The position numbers and the translations under genes were made by a program. The notes under the pieces were generated by a model. It was not told where the DNA came from and ran no database searches. It saw only the letters and a list, made by a program, of their open reading frames with translations. Of a stretch of DNA of 24,977 bases, positions 1 to 6,448 are shown in pieces. The stretch is from assembly GCA_020029455.1 (NCBI GenBank), contig JAIBJH010000045.1, positions 1 to 24,977 on the forward strand, in the 5' to 3' direction. The DNA is from Hyphomicrobiales bacterium. GTDB lineage: Bacteria > Pseudomonadota > Alphaproteobacteria > Rhizobiales > Aestuariivirgaceae. Each line of letters starts with the position of its first letter. Position 1 is the stretch's first letter.

Positions 1-213
1 AGCGGCGGCGGACTCTTCGCGGTCCACGGTGATGCGGACCAACTCGGAGCCTGCCCTTGCGAGGTCAGCCACTTGCTGGGCCGTAGCCTTGGCGTCCGCT
101 GTATCCGTGTTGGTCATGGACTGGACAACGATTGGCGCGCCGCCGCCCACCTGCACATTGGCCACACGGACGGGCACGGACTGGCGTCTGGTATTGACGG
201 CCGAAAAAGTCAT
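1..213 (-). CDS. ispG: 4-hydroxy-3-methylbut-2-enyl diphosphate synthase IspG (N-terminal part)
   Basis: Only the first 71 codons lie in the window; the gene runs off the left edge. IspG (GcpE) is a cytosolic iron-sulfur enzyme of the non-mevalonate (MEP) isoprenoid pathway. It reductively converts the cyclic diphosphate MEcPP to HMBPP. The translation, read directly from the minus strand from the ATG at 213, begins MTFSAVNTRRQSVPVRVANV. It continues with the highly conserved family stretch GAPIVVQSMTNTDT (about residues 25-38) and then the first TIM-barrel segment ending LVRITVDREES. The start fits the family because the conserved RRQS/V-V-V block begins within ten residues. It is divergent from the cupin gene, 50 bases away. 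A 61-base relic of the same 5' end lies at 1764-1824. Assignment is firm from family resemblance; the C-terminal cluster ligands are not visible. Confidence 0.9.
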   Translation of the reverse strand, partial: MTFSAVNTRRQSVPVRVANVQVGGGAPIVVQSMTNTDTADAKATAQQVADLARAGSELVRITVDREESAAA

Positions 214-263
214 TGTTTCCTCTGGAACAGTGGAATTGGGCTGTCCTGTAGCAGGAGATTGAA

Positions 264-560
264 TTGAGCGAAACCTCCCCCCACGGCACGGCGGAAGCCA
301 TTAAGCACGTAGAAAATGAGCGGGTCATCGTCACCGAATACCGCTTCAAGCCGGGCGCCAACACCGGCTGGCACCACCATGGCCACGATTATGTGGTGGT
401 GCCGCTCATGGATGGGAAGGTCAGGCTGGAGACCTCCAATGGAATCTCCCATGCGGAGATGAAGAAAGGCGTAGCCTACTTCCGCAATGCCGGGGTTGAG
501 CATGACGTGATCAACGCCAATGACAGCGACTATGCCTTCGTCGAAATCGAACTCAAATAG
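264..560 (+). CDS. Small cupin-domain protein (BauB-like)
   Basis: A 98-residue single-domain cupin beginning at a TTG codon. The ribosome binding site AGGAG (253-257) sits 6 bases before it and decides the start. The metal-binding cupin motif 1 is visible at about residues 36-46 (GWHHHGHDYVV), with a run of histidines, and motif 2 around GVEHDVIN near residue 77. The sequence resembles short cupins annotated as beta-alanine degradation protein BauB, whose chemistry is not well defined. The gene is divergent from ispG and ends 2 bases from the stop of the opposing amidohydrolase. The pair sits between ispG and an ispG relic, so it may be an inserted unit. Family membership is clear; substrate and biological role are unknown. 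Confidence 0.85.
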   Translation: MSETSPHGTAEAIKHVENERVIVTEYRFKPGANTGWHHHGHDYVVVPLMDGKVRLETSNGISHAEMKKGVAYFRNAGVEHDVINANDSDYAFVEIELK

Positions 561-562
561 TG

Positions 563-1696
563 CTAGTTCGGCCACCACCATTTGCCGGCGATGACAACAC
601 CGCGTGAGTTGATCTTGCGGTCACCGATCAAGTGTTCGCCAACTGTATCGAGGTAGTCGAAGCGGCCATCATCGACGGTCAGTATGGTTGCATCTCCGGC
701 GGAACCCGGTTTGAGCGAACCCAGTTCCGGCCTTTTCAGGACAAGGGCGGCATTTGATGTCGAAGCGGCGATGACTTCTGTGAGTGTCATTCCGAGACAC
801 AGGAATTTCGACATGGTAGTGACCTGGTCAAAGGCAGGCCCATTGATGCAGAGCTTGTGAATGTCGGAAGAAATTGTGTCGGGCTGAAAGCTGTTCGCCA
901 GCATGGTGCGCGCTGTCTTGAAAGAAAAAGACCCCATGCCGTGGCCGACATCGAAAAAGACTCCGCGCTTCCTCGCGGCTTCAATGGCCGGCTTGATCTT
1001 GCCCTGTGCCCCATAGGGCGCATTGGGGAATGGGCGGAAGCAATGGGTGAGCACGTCTCCCGGGCGCAGCCTGTTCACCACGTCCTCGTAGGTGGGTGGT
1101 GGCTCGTCGATGTGGGCCATCATCTGGACGCCAGTTTGATCCGCGACTTGCAGCGCAATGTCCAGCGGTGCGATGCCCTGGTCGCCGCTGGCGTAACGGC
1201 CCACACGAACTTTCATGCCCACTATGGTATCGCGATTGGCTTCCACAACGTCGATGGCCGCCGCCGGATTCATCAGCTTCATGTTTTCGCTCTCGCCAAC
1301 CTCCATGTTGGTGTCGAGGCCGAAAATACCGGCGTGCGAAATGTGCAGATAGGCCAGAATGCGCACTTGGGACTTTTCAATCACGTGCTTGCGGAAACCG
1401 GCAAAATTGCCAGGGCCCGCCGATCCGGTGTCGATTGCCGTGGTGACGCCGCTGATACGGGCAAAATGCTCCGCGTCGATGCCGAGCGATGTTCCTCCCC
1501 AATAGACATGTGTGTGCATGTCGATGAGGCCAGGCGCGACGATCAGGCCGGTGACATCGTGCACTTGCGTTTGGGCCTGGGGTGTGAGCGATTTCGCAAA
1601 GCTTGCGACCTTGCCACCGGAAAAGCCCACGTCGGCAATGCCGTCAAAGCCTTGCGATGGATCAATGACGCGGCCACCCTTTAGGATCAGTTCCAT
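563..1696 (-). CDS. Dihydroorotase-like amidohydrolase (EF_0837/AHA_3915 type)
   Basis: A 377-residue metal-dependent amidohydrolase. Visible active-site elements in order are the HxH motif (H61, H63, in DMHTHVYWGG), a lysine probably carbamylated to bridge two metals (K162, in GMKVRVG), histidines H195 (MMAHIDEP) and H218 (LTHCF), and the catalytic aspartate D278 (SSDIHKL). The overall pattern matches the amidohydrolase/deacetylase group known from EF_0837, which is distinct from true dihydroorotases. A hydrolytic role on a small N-acyl or cyclic amide substrate is inferred. The ATG at 1696 has AGGAG about 10 bases upstream. The gene converges on the cupin gene with 2 bases between stops and is divergent from ackA. 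The exact substrate cannot be read from the sequence. Confidence 0.88.
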   Translation of the reverse strand: MELILKGGRVIDPSQGFDGIADVGFSGGKVASFAKSLTPQAQTQVHDVTGLIVAPGLIDMHTHVYWGGTSLGIDAEHFARISGVTTAIDTGSAGPGNFAGFRKHVIEKSQVRILAYLHISHAGIFGLDTNMEVGESENMKLMNPAAAIDVVEANRDTIVGMKVRVGRYASGDQGIAPLDIALQVADQTGVQMMAHIDEPPPTYEDVVNRLRPGDVLTHCFRPFPNAPYGAQGKIKPAIEAARKRGVFFDVGHGMGSFSFKTARTMLANSFQPDTISSDIHKLCINGPAFDQVTTMSKFLCLGMTLTEVIAASTSNAALVLKRPELGSLKPGSAGDATILTVDDGRFDYLDTVGEHLIGDRKINSRGVVIAGKWWWPN

Positions 1697-1763
1697 GCAG
1701 TCTTAACTCCTGGCGCTGGCATGAGAGGGATAACGCACCTCATGCAAGCGTGCCAGAGAGCAA

Positions 1764-1824
1764 TGGACATTGGCCACATGCAAGGGGATGGACTGGCGAC
1801 TGGTATTGACGGCAGAAAAGTCAT
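1764..1824 (-). pseudogene. Relic of the ispG 5' end
   Basis: These 61 bases align with the first 62 bases of the ispG coding region (152-213) at 53 identical positions plus one gap. The orientation is the same. The gap is one missing A in the run beside the start codon (four instead of five on the plus strand), which shifts the frame after codon 3. If that base is restored the relic reads MTFSAVNTSRQSIPLHVANV, differing from the nearby ispG mainly by mild substitutions (V to I, V to L, R to H, R to S). Homology stops abruptly downstream of the last aligned codon. It looks like a leftover from a diverged second ispG copy or from an insertion that duplicated the target. Confidence 0.7.
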
Positions 1825-1827
1825 TCT

Positions 1828-1842
1828 GTGACCCTGGGTCAC
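1828..1842. promoter_or_regulatory. Perfect 15-bp palindrome upstream of ackA (possible operator)
   Basis: GTGACCC-T-GGGTCAC is a perfect 7-bp inverted repeat around one central base. It lies 22 bases before the ackA ATG and directly beside the ispG relic. There is no adjacent T run, so it does not look like a terminator. Its size and symmetry would suit a dimeric repressor or activator site, but no regulator gene lies nearby and no convincing -35/-10 pair was found around it. The functional call is inference. Confidence 0.35.
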
Positions 1843-1864
1843 CTTAAATGAGCGCATAACTAAA

Positions 1865-2965
1865 ATGACGCAAAACATCCTCGTTCTCAATGCGGGTTCT
1901 TCCTCGCTCAAGTTCGCGCTGTTTGACAATGAATCGCTGAAGGAAATCGTGCGGGGCCAGATCAGCGGCATCGGCGCGCGGCCCATGCTGGAGTTCGGAG
2001 GAGACAGACGAGAGCTGCCGTCTGGCACCGCCTTCGAGGAAGGGCTGGAACTGGTTCGCAATCTGCTCAAGGATGGCGGCTTTCCTGTCGAGAGACTTGC
2101 AGGCATCGGCCACCGCATTGTCCATGGCGGCGAGCGCTATGTTTCGCCAATCACCGTATCGGACGAGGTCCTTGATGCATTGGATGGCTTGCGCCGGTTT
2201 GCGCCCCTGCATCTTCCATTTGGACTTGGCGTGCTACGCATGGCCAGATCCATGTTGCCCGGCGTGCCGCATGTAGCGTGCTTCGATACGGCCTTCCATG
2301 CCACGCAGCCGGATGTCGCCACGCGGCTGCCGTTGCCAAAGGAGTACAGAGATAAAGGCTATCGGCGCTACGGCTTTCACGGTCTCAACTATGCCCATGT
2401 GGTTCACGCCCTGCCGGAGATGACCGGCAAGCCCCTGCCCCATCGCCTGTTAGTGGCGCATCTGGGTTCGGGCGCCTCCATGTGCGCCATCCTTGACGGC
2501 AAAAGCGTTGCCACCACTATGGGTTTTTCCACGGCTGATGGGCTGGTGATGGGTACAAGGACGGGAAGCATCGACCCTGGTGTGATCGTTGCGTTGCTGC
2601 GCGATGAGCATCTGACGCTCGACCAGCTTGAAGATCTGCTCTACCGCAGAAGCGGACTTCTGGGCCTCTCAGGCATAAGCCCTGACATGCGCGATCTTCT
2701 GGCGAGCAAGGAAGCTGCGGCGCGCGAGGCTGTTGACTATTACTGCTACAGCGCCGCCCGCCATGCCGCCTCACTCATCCCAGCACTCGGCGGCCTTGAT
2801 GCGATTGTGTTCACGGGCGGAATTGGCGAACACGCGGAACCCGTTCGCCGTGCCATCATCAATCATCTGGGATGGCTGAAAGTGCCAGCCGAACACATCC
2901 ATGTAGCTCCTGCCAACGAGGAACGTACAATTGCGCGCGAAGTGAAGGCGCTGATATCTGCCTAA
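1865..2965 (+). CDS. ackA: Acetate kinase
   Basis: A 366-residue acetate kinase, which reversibly transfers phosphate from ATP to acetate in the cytosol. The first family signature is at the N terminus (LVLNAGSSSLKF, about residues 6-17, with the catalytic-site Asn9). The second is RYGFHGLNYAHV. Also seen are the substrate-side RIVHGGERY, the nucleotide-site loops HLGSGAS and GLVMGTRTGSIDPG, and a C-terminal FTGGIGEHAEPVR. It is about 30 residues shorter than the usual 400. It also has Ser where HLGNGAS is common and NYAHV where TSHxYV is common, so a neighbouring short-chain acid such as propionate is possible. The pta gene faces it tail to tail and the two stop codons share bases. No strong ribosome binding site is visible before the ATG. 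Confidence 0.92.
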   Translation: MTQNILVLNAGSSSLKFALFDNESLKEIVRGQISGIGARPMLEFGGDRRELPSGTAFEEGLELVRNLLKDGGFPVERLAGIGHRIVHGGERYVSPITVSDEVLDALDGLRRFAPLHLPFGLGVLRMARSMLPGVPHVACFDTAFHATQPDVATRLPLPKEYRDKGYRRYGFHGLNYAHVVHALPEMTGKPLPHRLLVAHLGSGASMCAILDGKSVATTMGFSTADGLVMGTRTGSIDPGVIVALLRDEHLTLDQLEDLLYRRSGLLGLSGISPDMRDLLASKEAAAREAVDYYCYSAARHAASLIPALGGLDAIVFTGGIGEHAEPVRRAIINHLGWLKVPAEHIHVAPANEERTIAREVKALISA

Positions 2966-3873
2966 CGATCATCCAGCGACATCGACAACAGCAAACACGC
3001 CGCATCTACGACGTCTGCAACGGTGGCGCCGCGCGATAAATCCGAAACAGGTTTGGCAAAACCTTGAAGGATGGGGCCTATGGCCTGCGCGCCGCCGAGA
3101 TACTGGGTGAGCTTATATCCGATGTTCCCGGCATCAAGATCGGGAAAGATGAGCACATTGGCGCGGCCTGCGACTGCACTCGGTTTCTTGACCTTGCGCT
3201 TCGCTACCTCCGGGGATAGCGCCGCATCGCCCTGAAACTCGCCGTCAATGGCGACACGCGGTGCCCTGATTTTAGCCAGCTTGACAGCCTCCGCTACTTT
3301 TTGGGCATCCGGATGATCGCCGCTTCCCTTGGTTGAGAATGACAGGAGCGCCACTCGCGGCTCCTCGTGCAGTATGCGCGCTGCACTCGCGGCCGAGGCA
3401 ATGGCGATATCCGCCAATTCGACGGCATTTGGCTGCACATTGACGGCGCAGTCGGCAAAGATGAGGCGCCGGTCCGGCCATTGCATCAGGAAGAAACTGG
3501 AGGGTGTAGTGATGCCGGGGGCAAGGCCGATGGTCATCAAGGCTGCTTCAATCACGCGGGGCGTAGGGTTGGCCGCCCCCGCCAACATGGCTGCGGCTCC
3601 GCCTGCCGCCACAAGCGCACCGCCGGCATAGAGCGGCTTCTGCATCAACCTCCGCGCCATGGCGTCAGTCATTTTCGGCCGGTCACGGAGGATGCCGGCG
3701 ATGGACTGTGGCAGTGGCTCCGGTACGGCTTCTCGAAAAACAATGGGCCGCGCCAAATGCTCATTTTCCAAGATTGTGGCGGCGGCGGCGATGCGCTCAT
3801 CGCTGCCCTCGGGCAGAACGATGGCCAGCTCCCTACCCCTGACCCGATCTCTGGCTTCGGCGATCACCGACAT
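2962..3873 (-). CDS. pta: Phosphate acetyltransferase (short form)
   Basis: A 303-residue phosphate acetyl/butyryltransferase-fold enzyme, the Pta partner of AckA, converting acetyl-CoA and phosphate to acetyl phosphate. Visible features are the N-terminal IVLPEGSDERI, a central block (PTPRVIEAALMTIGLAPGI) and the C-terminal region NVLIFPDLDAGNIGYKLTQYLGGAQAIGPILQGFAKPVSDLSRGAT, which is the classic Pta signature area. The ATG at 3873 was chosen over an upstream in-frame ATG because a strong GGAGGAAGGA lies just before it and the family begins near MSVIAEAR. It lacks the large N-terminal DRTGG part of enterobacterial Pta, as is normal for the short form. Unusually, it is convergent with ackA rather than in one operon, with a 4-base overlap (2962-2965). 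Confidence 0.92.
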   Translation of the reverse strand: MSVIAEARDRVRGRELAIVLPEGSDERIAAAATILENEHLARPIVFREAVPEPLPQSIAGILRDRPKMTDAMARRLMQKPLYAGGALVAAGGAAAMLAGAANPTPRVIEAALMTIGLAPGITTPSSFFLMQWPDRRLIFADCAVNVQPNAVELADIAIASAASAARILHEEPRVALLSFSTKGSGDHPDAQKVAEAVKLAKIRAPRVAIDGEFQGDAALSPEVAKRKVKKPSAVAGRANVLIFPDLDAGNIGYKLTQYLGGAQAIGPILQGFAKPVSDLSRGATVADVVDAACLLLSMSLDDR

Positions 3874-4018
3874 TGTCTTTTTCCTTCCTCCGCCGGACCT
3901 TCTTTTGAAGCTAATCCGGGGGTCTGGCGCAACACAAAGAATCCACAATCTTGCCCCGTACGAGCCACATTGGACTCGCTACTGTTGCCGTAGATGGGAC
4001 GTTTGTTAGCGCGGATTG

Positions 4019-4990
4019 ATGGTTTGTATGTTTAGGTTCGTTGCATTTGCAAGTGCAGTCGTTGGCATGGCTTTTGCCGCCAATGCAGTTCATGCAGCCG
4101 ACCGCCTCAAGGACATCAACCAGAACACCATTGGCATTATGGCAGGAGAGCCTGAGTGGTTGCCACTGGTGCAAGATGTCGCAAAGACCCTCAATCATCA
4201 TGAGGGCCTACGCGTTTTGCCAATCGCCGGCGAAGGCGGCATACAATCGGTCAGCGACCTGATGAACATCGACGGCATTGATGTGGCGCTTATTTCCGCT
4301 GATAGCGTGGCTTATGCGAAGGCGCAGGGGCTGGTGCCGCCCGGCAGTGAAAAGATCGCCTATCTGGCGCGCATGGGGTCCATCAAGGTCCTACTCGTGG
4401 CGCGTAATGATACTGCGGGCCTCACCGCACTTGCGGGTAAACGCATTGCTACCGGCCCCGCGCAGTCTTCCGGATTTGCCACCGGAGAACTCATACTTGG
4501 CGCATTGGATTTGCCGTTCACCCGCGTTCCCGCGGACGGGACAGGTGCCATCGCCGCGCTTGAACAGGGTGAAGCGGATGCTGCGCTGGTTCTCGGCACG
4601 CAGAACCTCACTGCGCTCAAGAAGCCATCAGAATACAAGATCATTCCTCTGCCCCTGCCTAAGGATATTGAAGGCAATTATGCCCCGGCAATAGTCGCCA
4701 ATACGGAAATCGAACGCTTCGGCATGACGGGCGGGCCAGTTGATACCATTTCCACGCCACTCGTTCTTGCGGTTTTCAATTGGAGTGACAAGAACCCACA
4801 CAGCGAGTCGCTCTATACGTTCAACAAGGCGCTGCTCGATGCAGCGAATCTGCCCGATACCGATGCCCAATGGATCAAGAACAATCTGGCCGCCGAGGTG
4901 CCGAATATCGTGCGCCATTTTTCGGCCAAGCGTGCGCTTGAAGAGAGTTCACCAGCAACTGCGCCAGCAGAGCAAGGAGTGACACAATGA
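4019..4990 (+). CDS. TAXI-family periplasmic solute-binding protein (orphan)
   Basis: About 323 residues with an N-terminal signal peptide (hydrophobic FVAFASAVVGMAFAA, likely cleavage after VHA near residue 26). The mature part matches the TAXI subgroup of TRAP-transporter binding proteins: GIMAGEPEWLPLVQDVAKTL, IAGEGGIQSVSDLMNIDGIDVALISADSV, GKRIATGPAQSSGFATGELIL. It is exported and predicted to bind a small organic acid or similar ligand, but no TRAP permease (DctM-like or fused DctQM) is encoded in the window. Starts at 4016 (TTG), 4019 and 4028 (both ATG) are all possible; no clear ribosome binding site decides between them. It shares ATGA with the next gene, so the two are translationally coupled. 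A sensing or accessory role rather than transport is possible. Confidence 0.85.
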   Translation: MVCMFRFVAFASAVVGMAFAANAVHAADRLKDINQNTIGIMAGEPEWLPLVQDVAKTLNHHEGLRVLPIAGEGGIQSVSDLMNIDGIDVALISADSVAYAKAQGLVPPGSEKIAYLARMGSIKVLLVARNDTAGLTALAGKRIATGPAQSSGFATGELILGALDLPFTRVPADGTGAIAALEQGEADAALVLGTQNLTALKKPSEYKIIPLPLPKDIEGNYAPAIVANTEIERFGMTGGPVDTISTPLVLAVFNWSDKNPHSESLYTFNKALLDAANLPDTDAQWIKNNLAAEVPNIVRHFSAKRALEESSPATAPAEQGVTQ

Positions 4991-5997
4991 AGAAAGGACC
5001 AGCGAGGGCCATTCACGAAATGCCCAACACCGGGGAAATGCTTCGCGAAACACAGGACGACGGTCCGGAACAAGAGGCCACCGTGCCAAGCTGGTTCGTG
5101 CGCACCTACCACAAGCACGGGGCTGATGACGCTACTGCCCATCAACCAGAGGCAAGCATCCAGTCTCCCTCCGCCCCGAAGGAAGCAGACGAGTTCCAGT
5201 ACGAAGAGCTTGGCGCCGCTTATGAGAACTATCGCCGCCGCATCGAAGACCGCTTCAGGATGGCCCAGCAAATAGTTGATCAGCAGGTGGCACGGCCTCC
5301 GGAGCTCCAGACTCATGCTCCGACACCGCGTAGGCGCATCCAGGTCAATCCACCTTCACCACAATTCGAGAACCCACCCGTATTCACGGAACGGAGCACC
5401 GGCCGCCGCAAACGCGTACTGGGTGTCAGCATGCCGATGGCGGTTGTCCTCACGGCTTTCGCCTGTGCTGCCGGCAGTGCCGGCGGATATTTCATGGCAA
5501 ATCCCAACGGGTTGCAAAGTGCGGCCGCCGCCTCGCTCGCCTTGGTCGATGGTTTCTTCGATGAAACGAAAAACGCTGTCGCGGCGACCAGCAAGTCAAC
5601 TGGTTCTTCCAAGATCGTGAAGATCGCCGAAGTGAATGTTTCGGATGTGGCTGGGCCAGTAAATTCGCCGATCCCGCTCGAAATCAGCGCCTTGGCACCC
5701 GATATCAGCTCGCCGATCAATCTCAAGATTTCGGGGCTTCCGCCCAATTCCTATCTCACCACCGGAACTGAGGTGAAACAGGGTGAATGGATGCTGCGTC
5801 CGGATGAGATTCCAGCCGCACAGCTGATCGTGCAGCGTTCGGACAGCCCGGAACTCGGGCTGCTGGTAACCGCGCTTGACGCCGAAACGGGAGTAGAGGC
5901 GGCACCCGGAAAGACGATGAAAGTGGCACTGGACCTCAATGCGGTGCCAACTCCCGGCCTGCAGCCGCCGCCCAATTCGCAAGCACAGCTCAGGTAA
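4987..5997 (+). CDS. Single-pass membrane protein of unknown function
   Basis: A 336-residue protein with no family name that I recognise. Residues 1-143 are polar, charged and proline-rich, with a possible short helix at about 70-100, and are probably cytoplasmic. A basic stretch (RRKR, about 140-143) precedes one transmembrane segment at about 146-169. The C-terminal part would then be periplasmic. There a stretch at about 243-282 (INLKISGLPPNSYLTTGTE, then W267 and a following P-A-A-Q-L-I-V) resembles the repeat core of cadherin/Ig-like bacterial surface domains, in which a GLP, GT, W and L pattern recurs. This is a weak resemblance. The start overlaps the TAXI gene stop (ATGA), and the Sel1-like gene follows 3 bases after its stop, indicating one operon. 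Confidence 0.75.
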   Translation: MKKGPARAIHEMPNTGEMLRETQDDGPEQEATVPSWFVRTYHKHGADDATAHQPEASIQSPSAPKEADEFQYEELGAAYENYRRRIEDRFRMAQQIVDQQVARPPELQTHAPTPRRRIQVNPPSPQFENPPVFTERSTGRRKRVLGVSMPMAVVLTAFACAAGSAGGYFMANPNGLQSAAAASLALVDGFFDETKNAVAATSKSTGSSKIVKIAEVNVSDVAGPVNSPIPLEISALAPDISSPINLKISGLPPNSYLTTGTEVKQGEWMLRPDEIPAAQLIVQRSDSPELGLLVTALDAETGVEAAPGKTMKVALDLNAVPTPGLQPPPNSQAQLR

Positions 5998-6000
5998 GAG

Positions 6001-6366
6001 GTGACCGTGACGCCTGTCAGCGCCCCGCCTGACCAAAGCTTCAGCAAGTCAGCAGGGTTGCCGCAAGCCGTGCCGCCGCCCAAGGAAGTGCTGCAGCCCG
6101 AAAGCAAGTCCTTCCTGGAGAAGGGTGACTTGCTGCTGAAGGCGGGCGACCTCATCTCTGCCCGCCAGTTCTATCTGCGAGCCTTTGAGCTTGAGGATGC
6201 AGCCGGTGCTTATGGCGTTGGGCGGACCTATGATCCCAAGGTTTATGCCGAGCTCAATGTGCGGGGCCTTTCTCCCGATCCTGAAAAAGCGAAGAATTGG
6301 TATGGCAAGGCCGCGGCTGCAGGCAGCGCCGAGGCAGCCCAGGAACTGCTGACGCCTCCGCAATAA
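6001..6366 (+). CDS. Small Sel1/TPR-like repeat protein
   Basis: A 121-residue protein whose C-terminal two thirds look like a helical Sel1/TPR solenoid. The stretch from about residue 38 reads FLEKGDLLLKAGDLISARQ, and later comes PEKAKNWYGKAAAAGSAEA with the alanine/glycine pattern of a Sel1 repeat. No signal peptide is visible. The proline-rich N terminus (residues 1-33) is probably disordered. The start is GTG at 6001, 3 bases after the upstream stop; a second in-frame GTG at 6007 is possible. Such repeats normally mediate protein contacts, so it may bridge its operon partners. That role is inference from context only. Confidence 0.75.
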   Translation: MTVTPVSAPPDQSFSKSAGLPQAVPPPKEVLQPESKSFLEKGDLLLKAGDLISARQFYLRAFELEDAAGAYGVGRTYDPKVYAELNVRGLSPDPEKAKNWYGKAAAAGSAEAAQELLTPPQ

Positions 6367-6448
6367 GGCATAACTTGCTGGCCTAATCGCACTCGACAAG
6401 AGGCAGTAAAGTCGGGCAAGAGCACGTGTCTTTCAACAGGACCTGCTC

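Noticed and set aside
857..1684. A 275-codon plus-strand frame opposite the amidohydrolase
   Set aside because: The minus-strand gene has every metal ligand of its family. The plus-strand frame has no motif and no ribosome binding site noticed.
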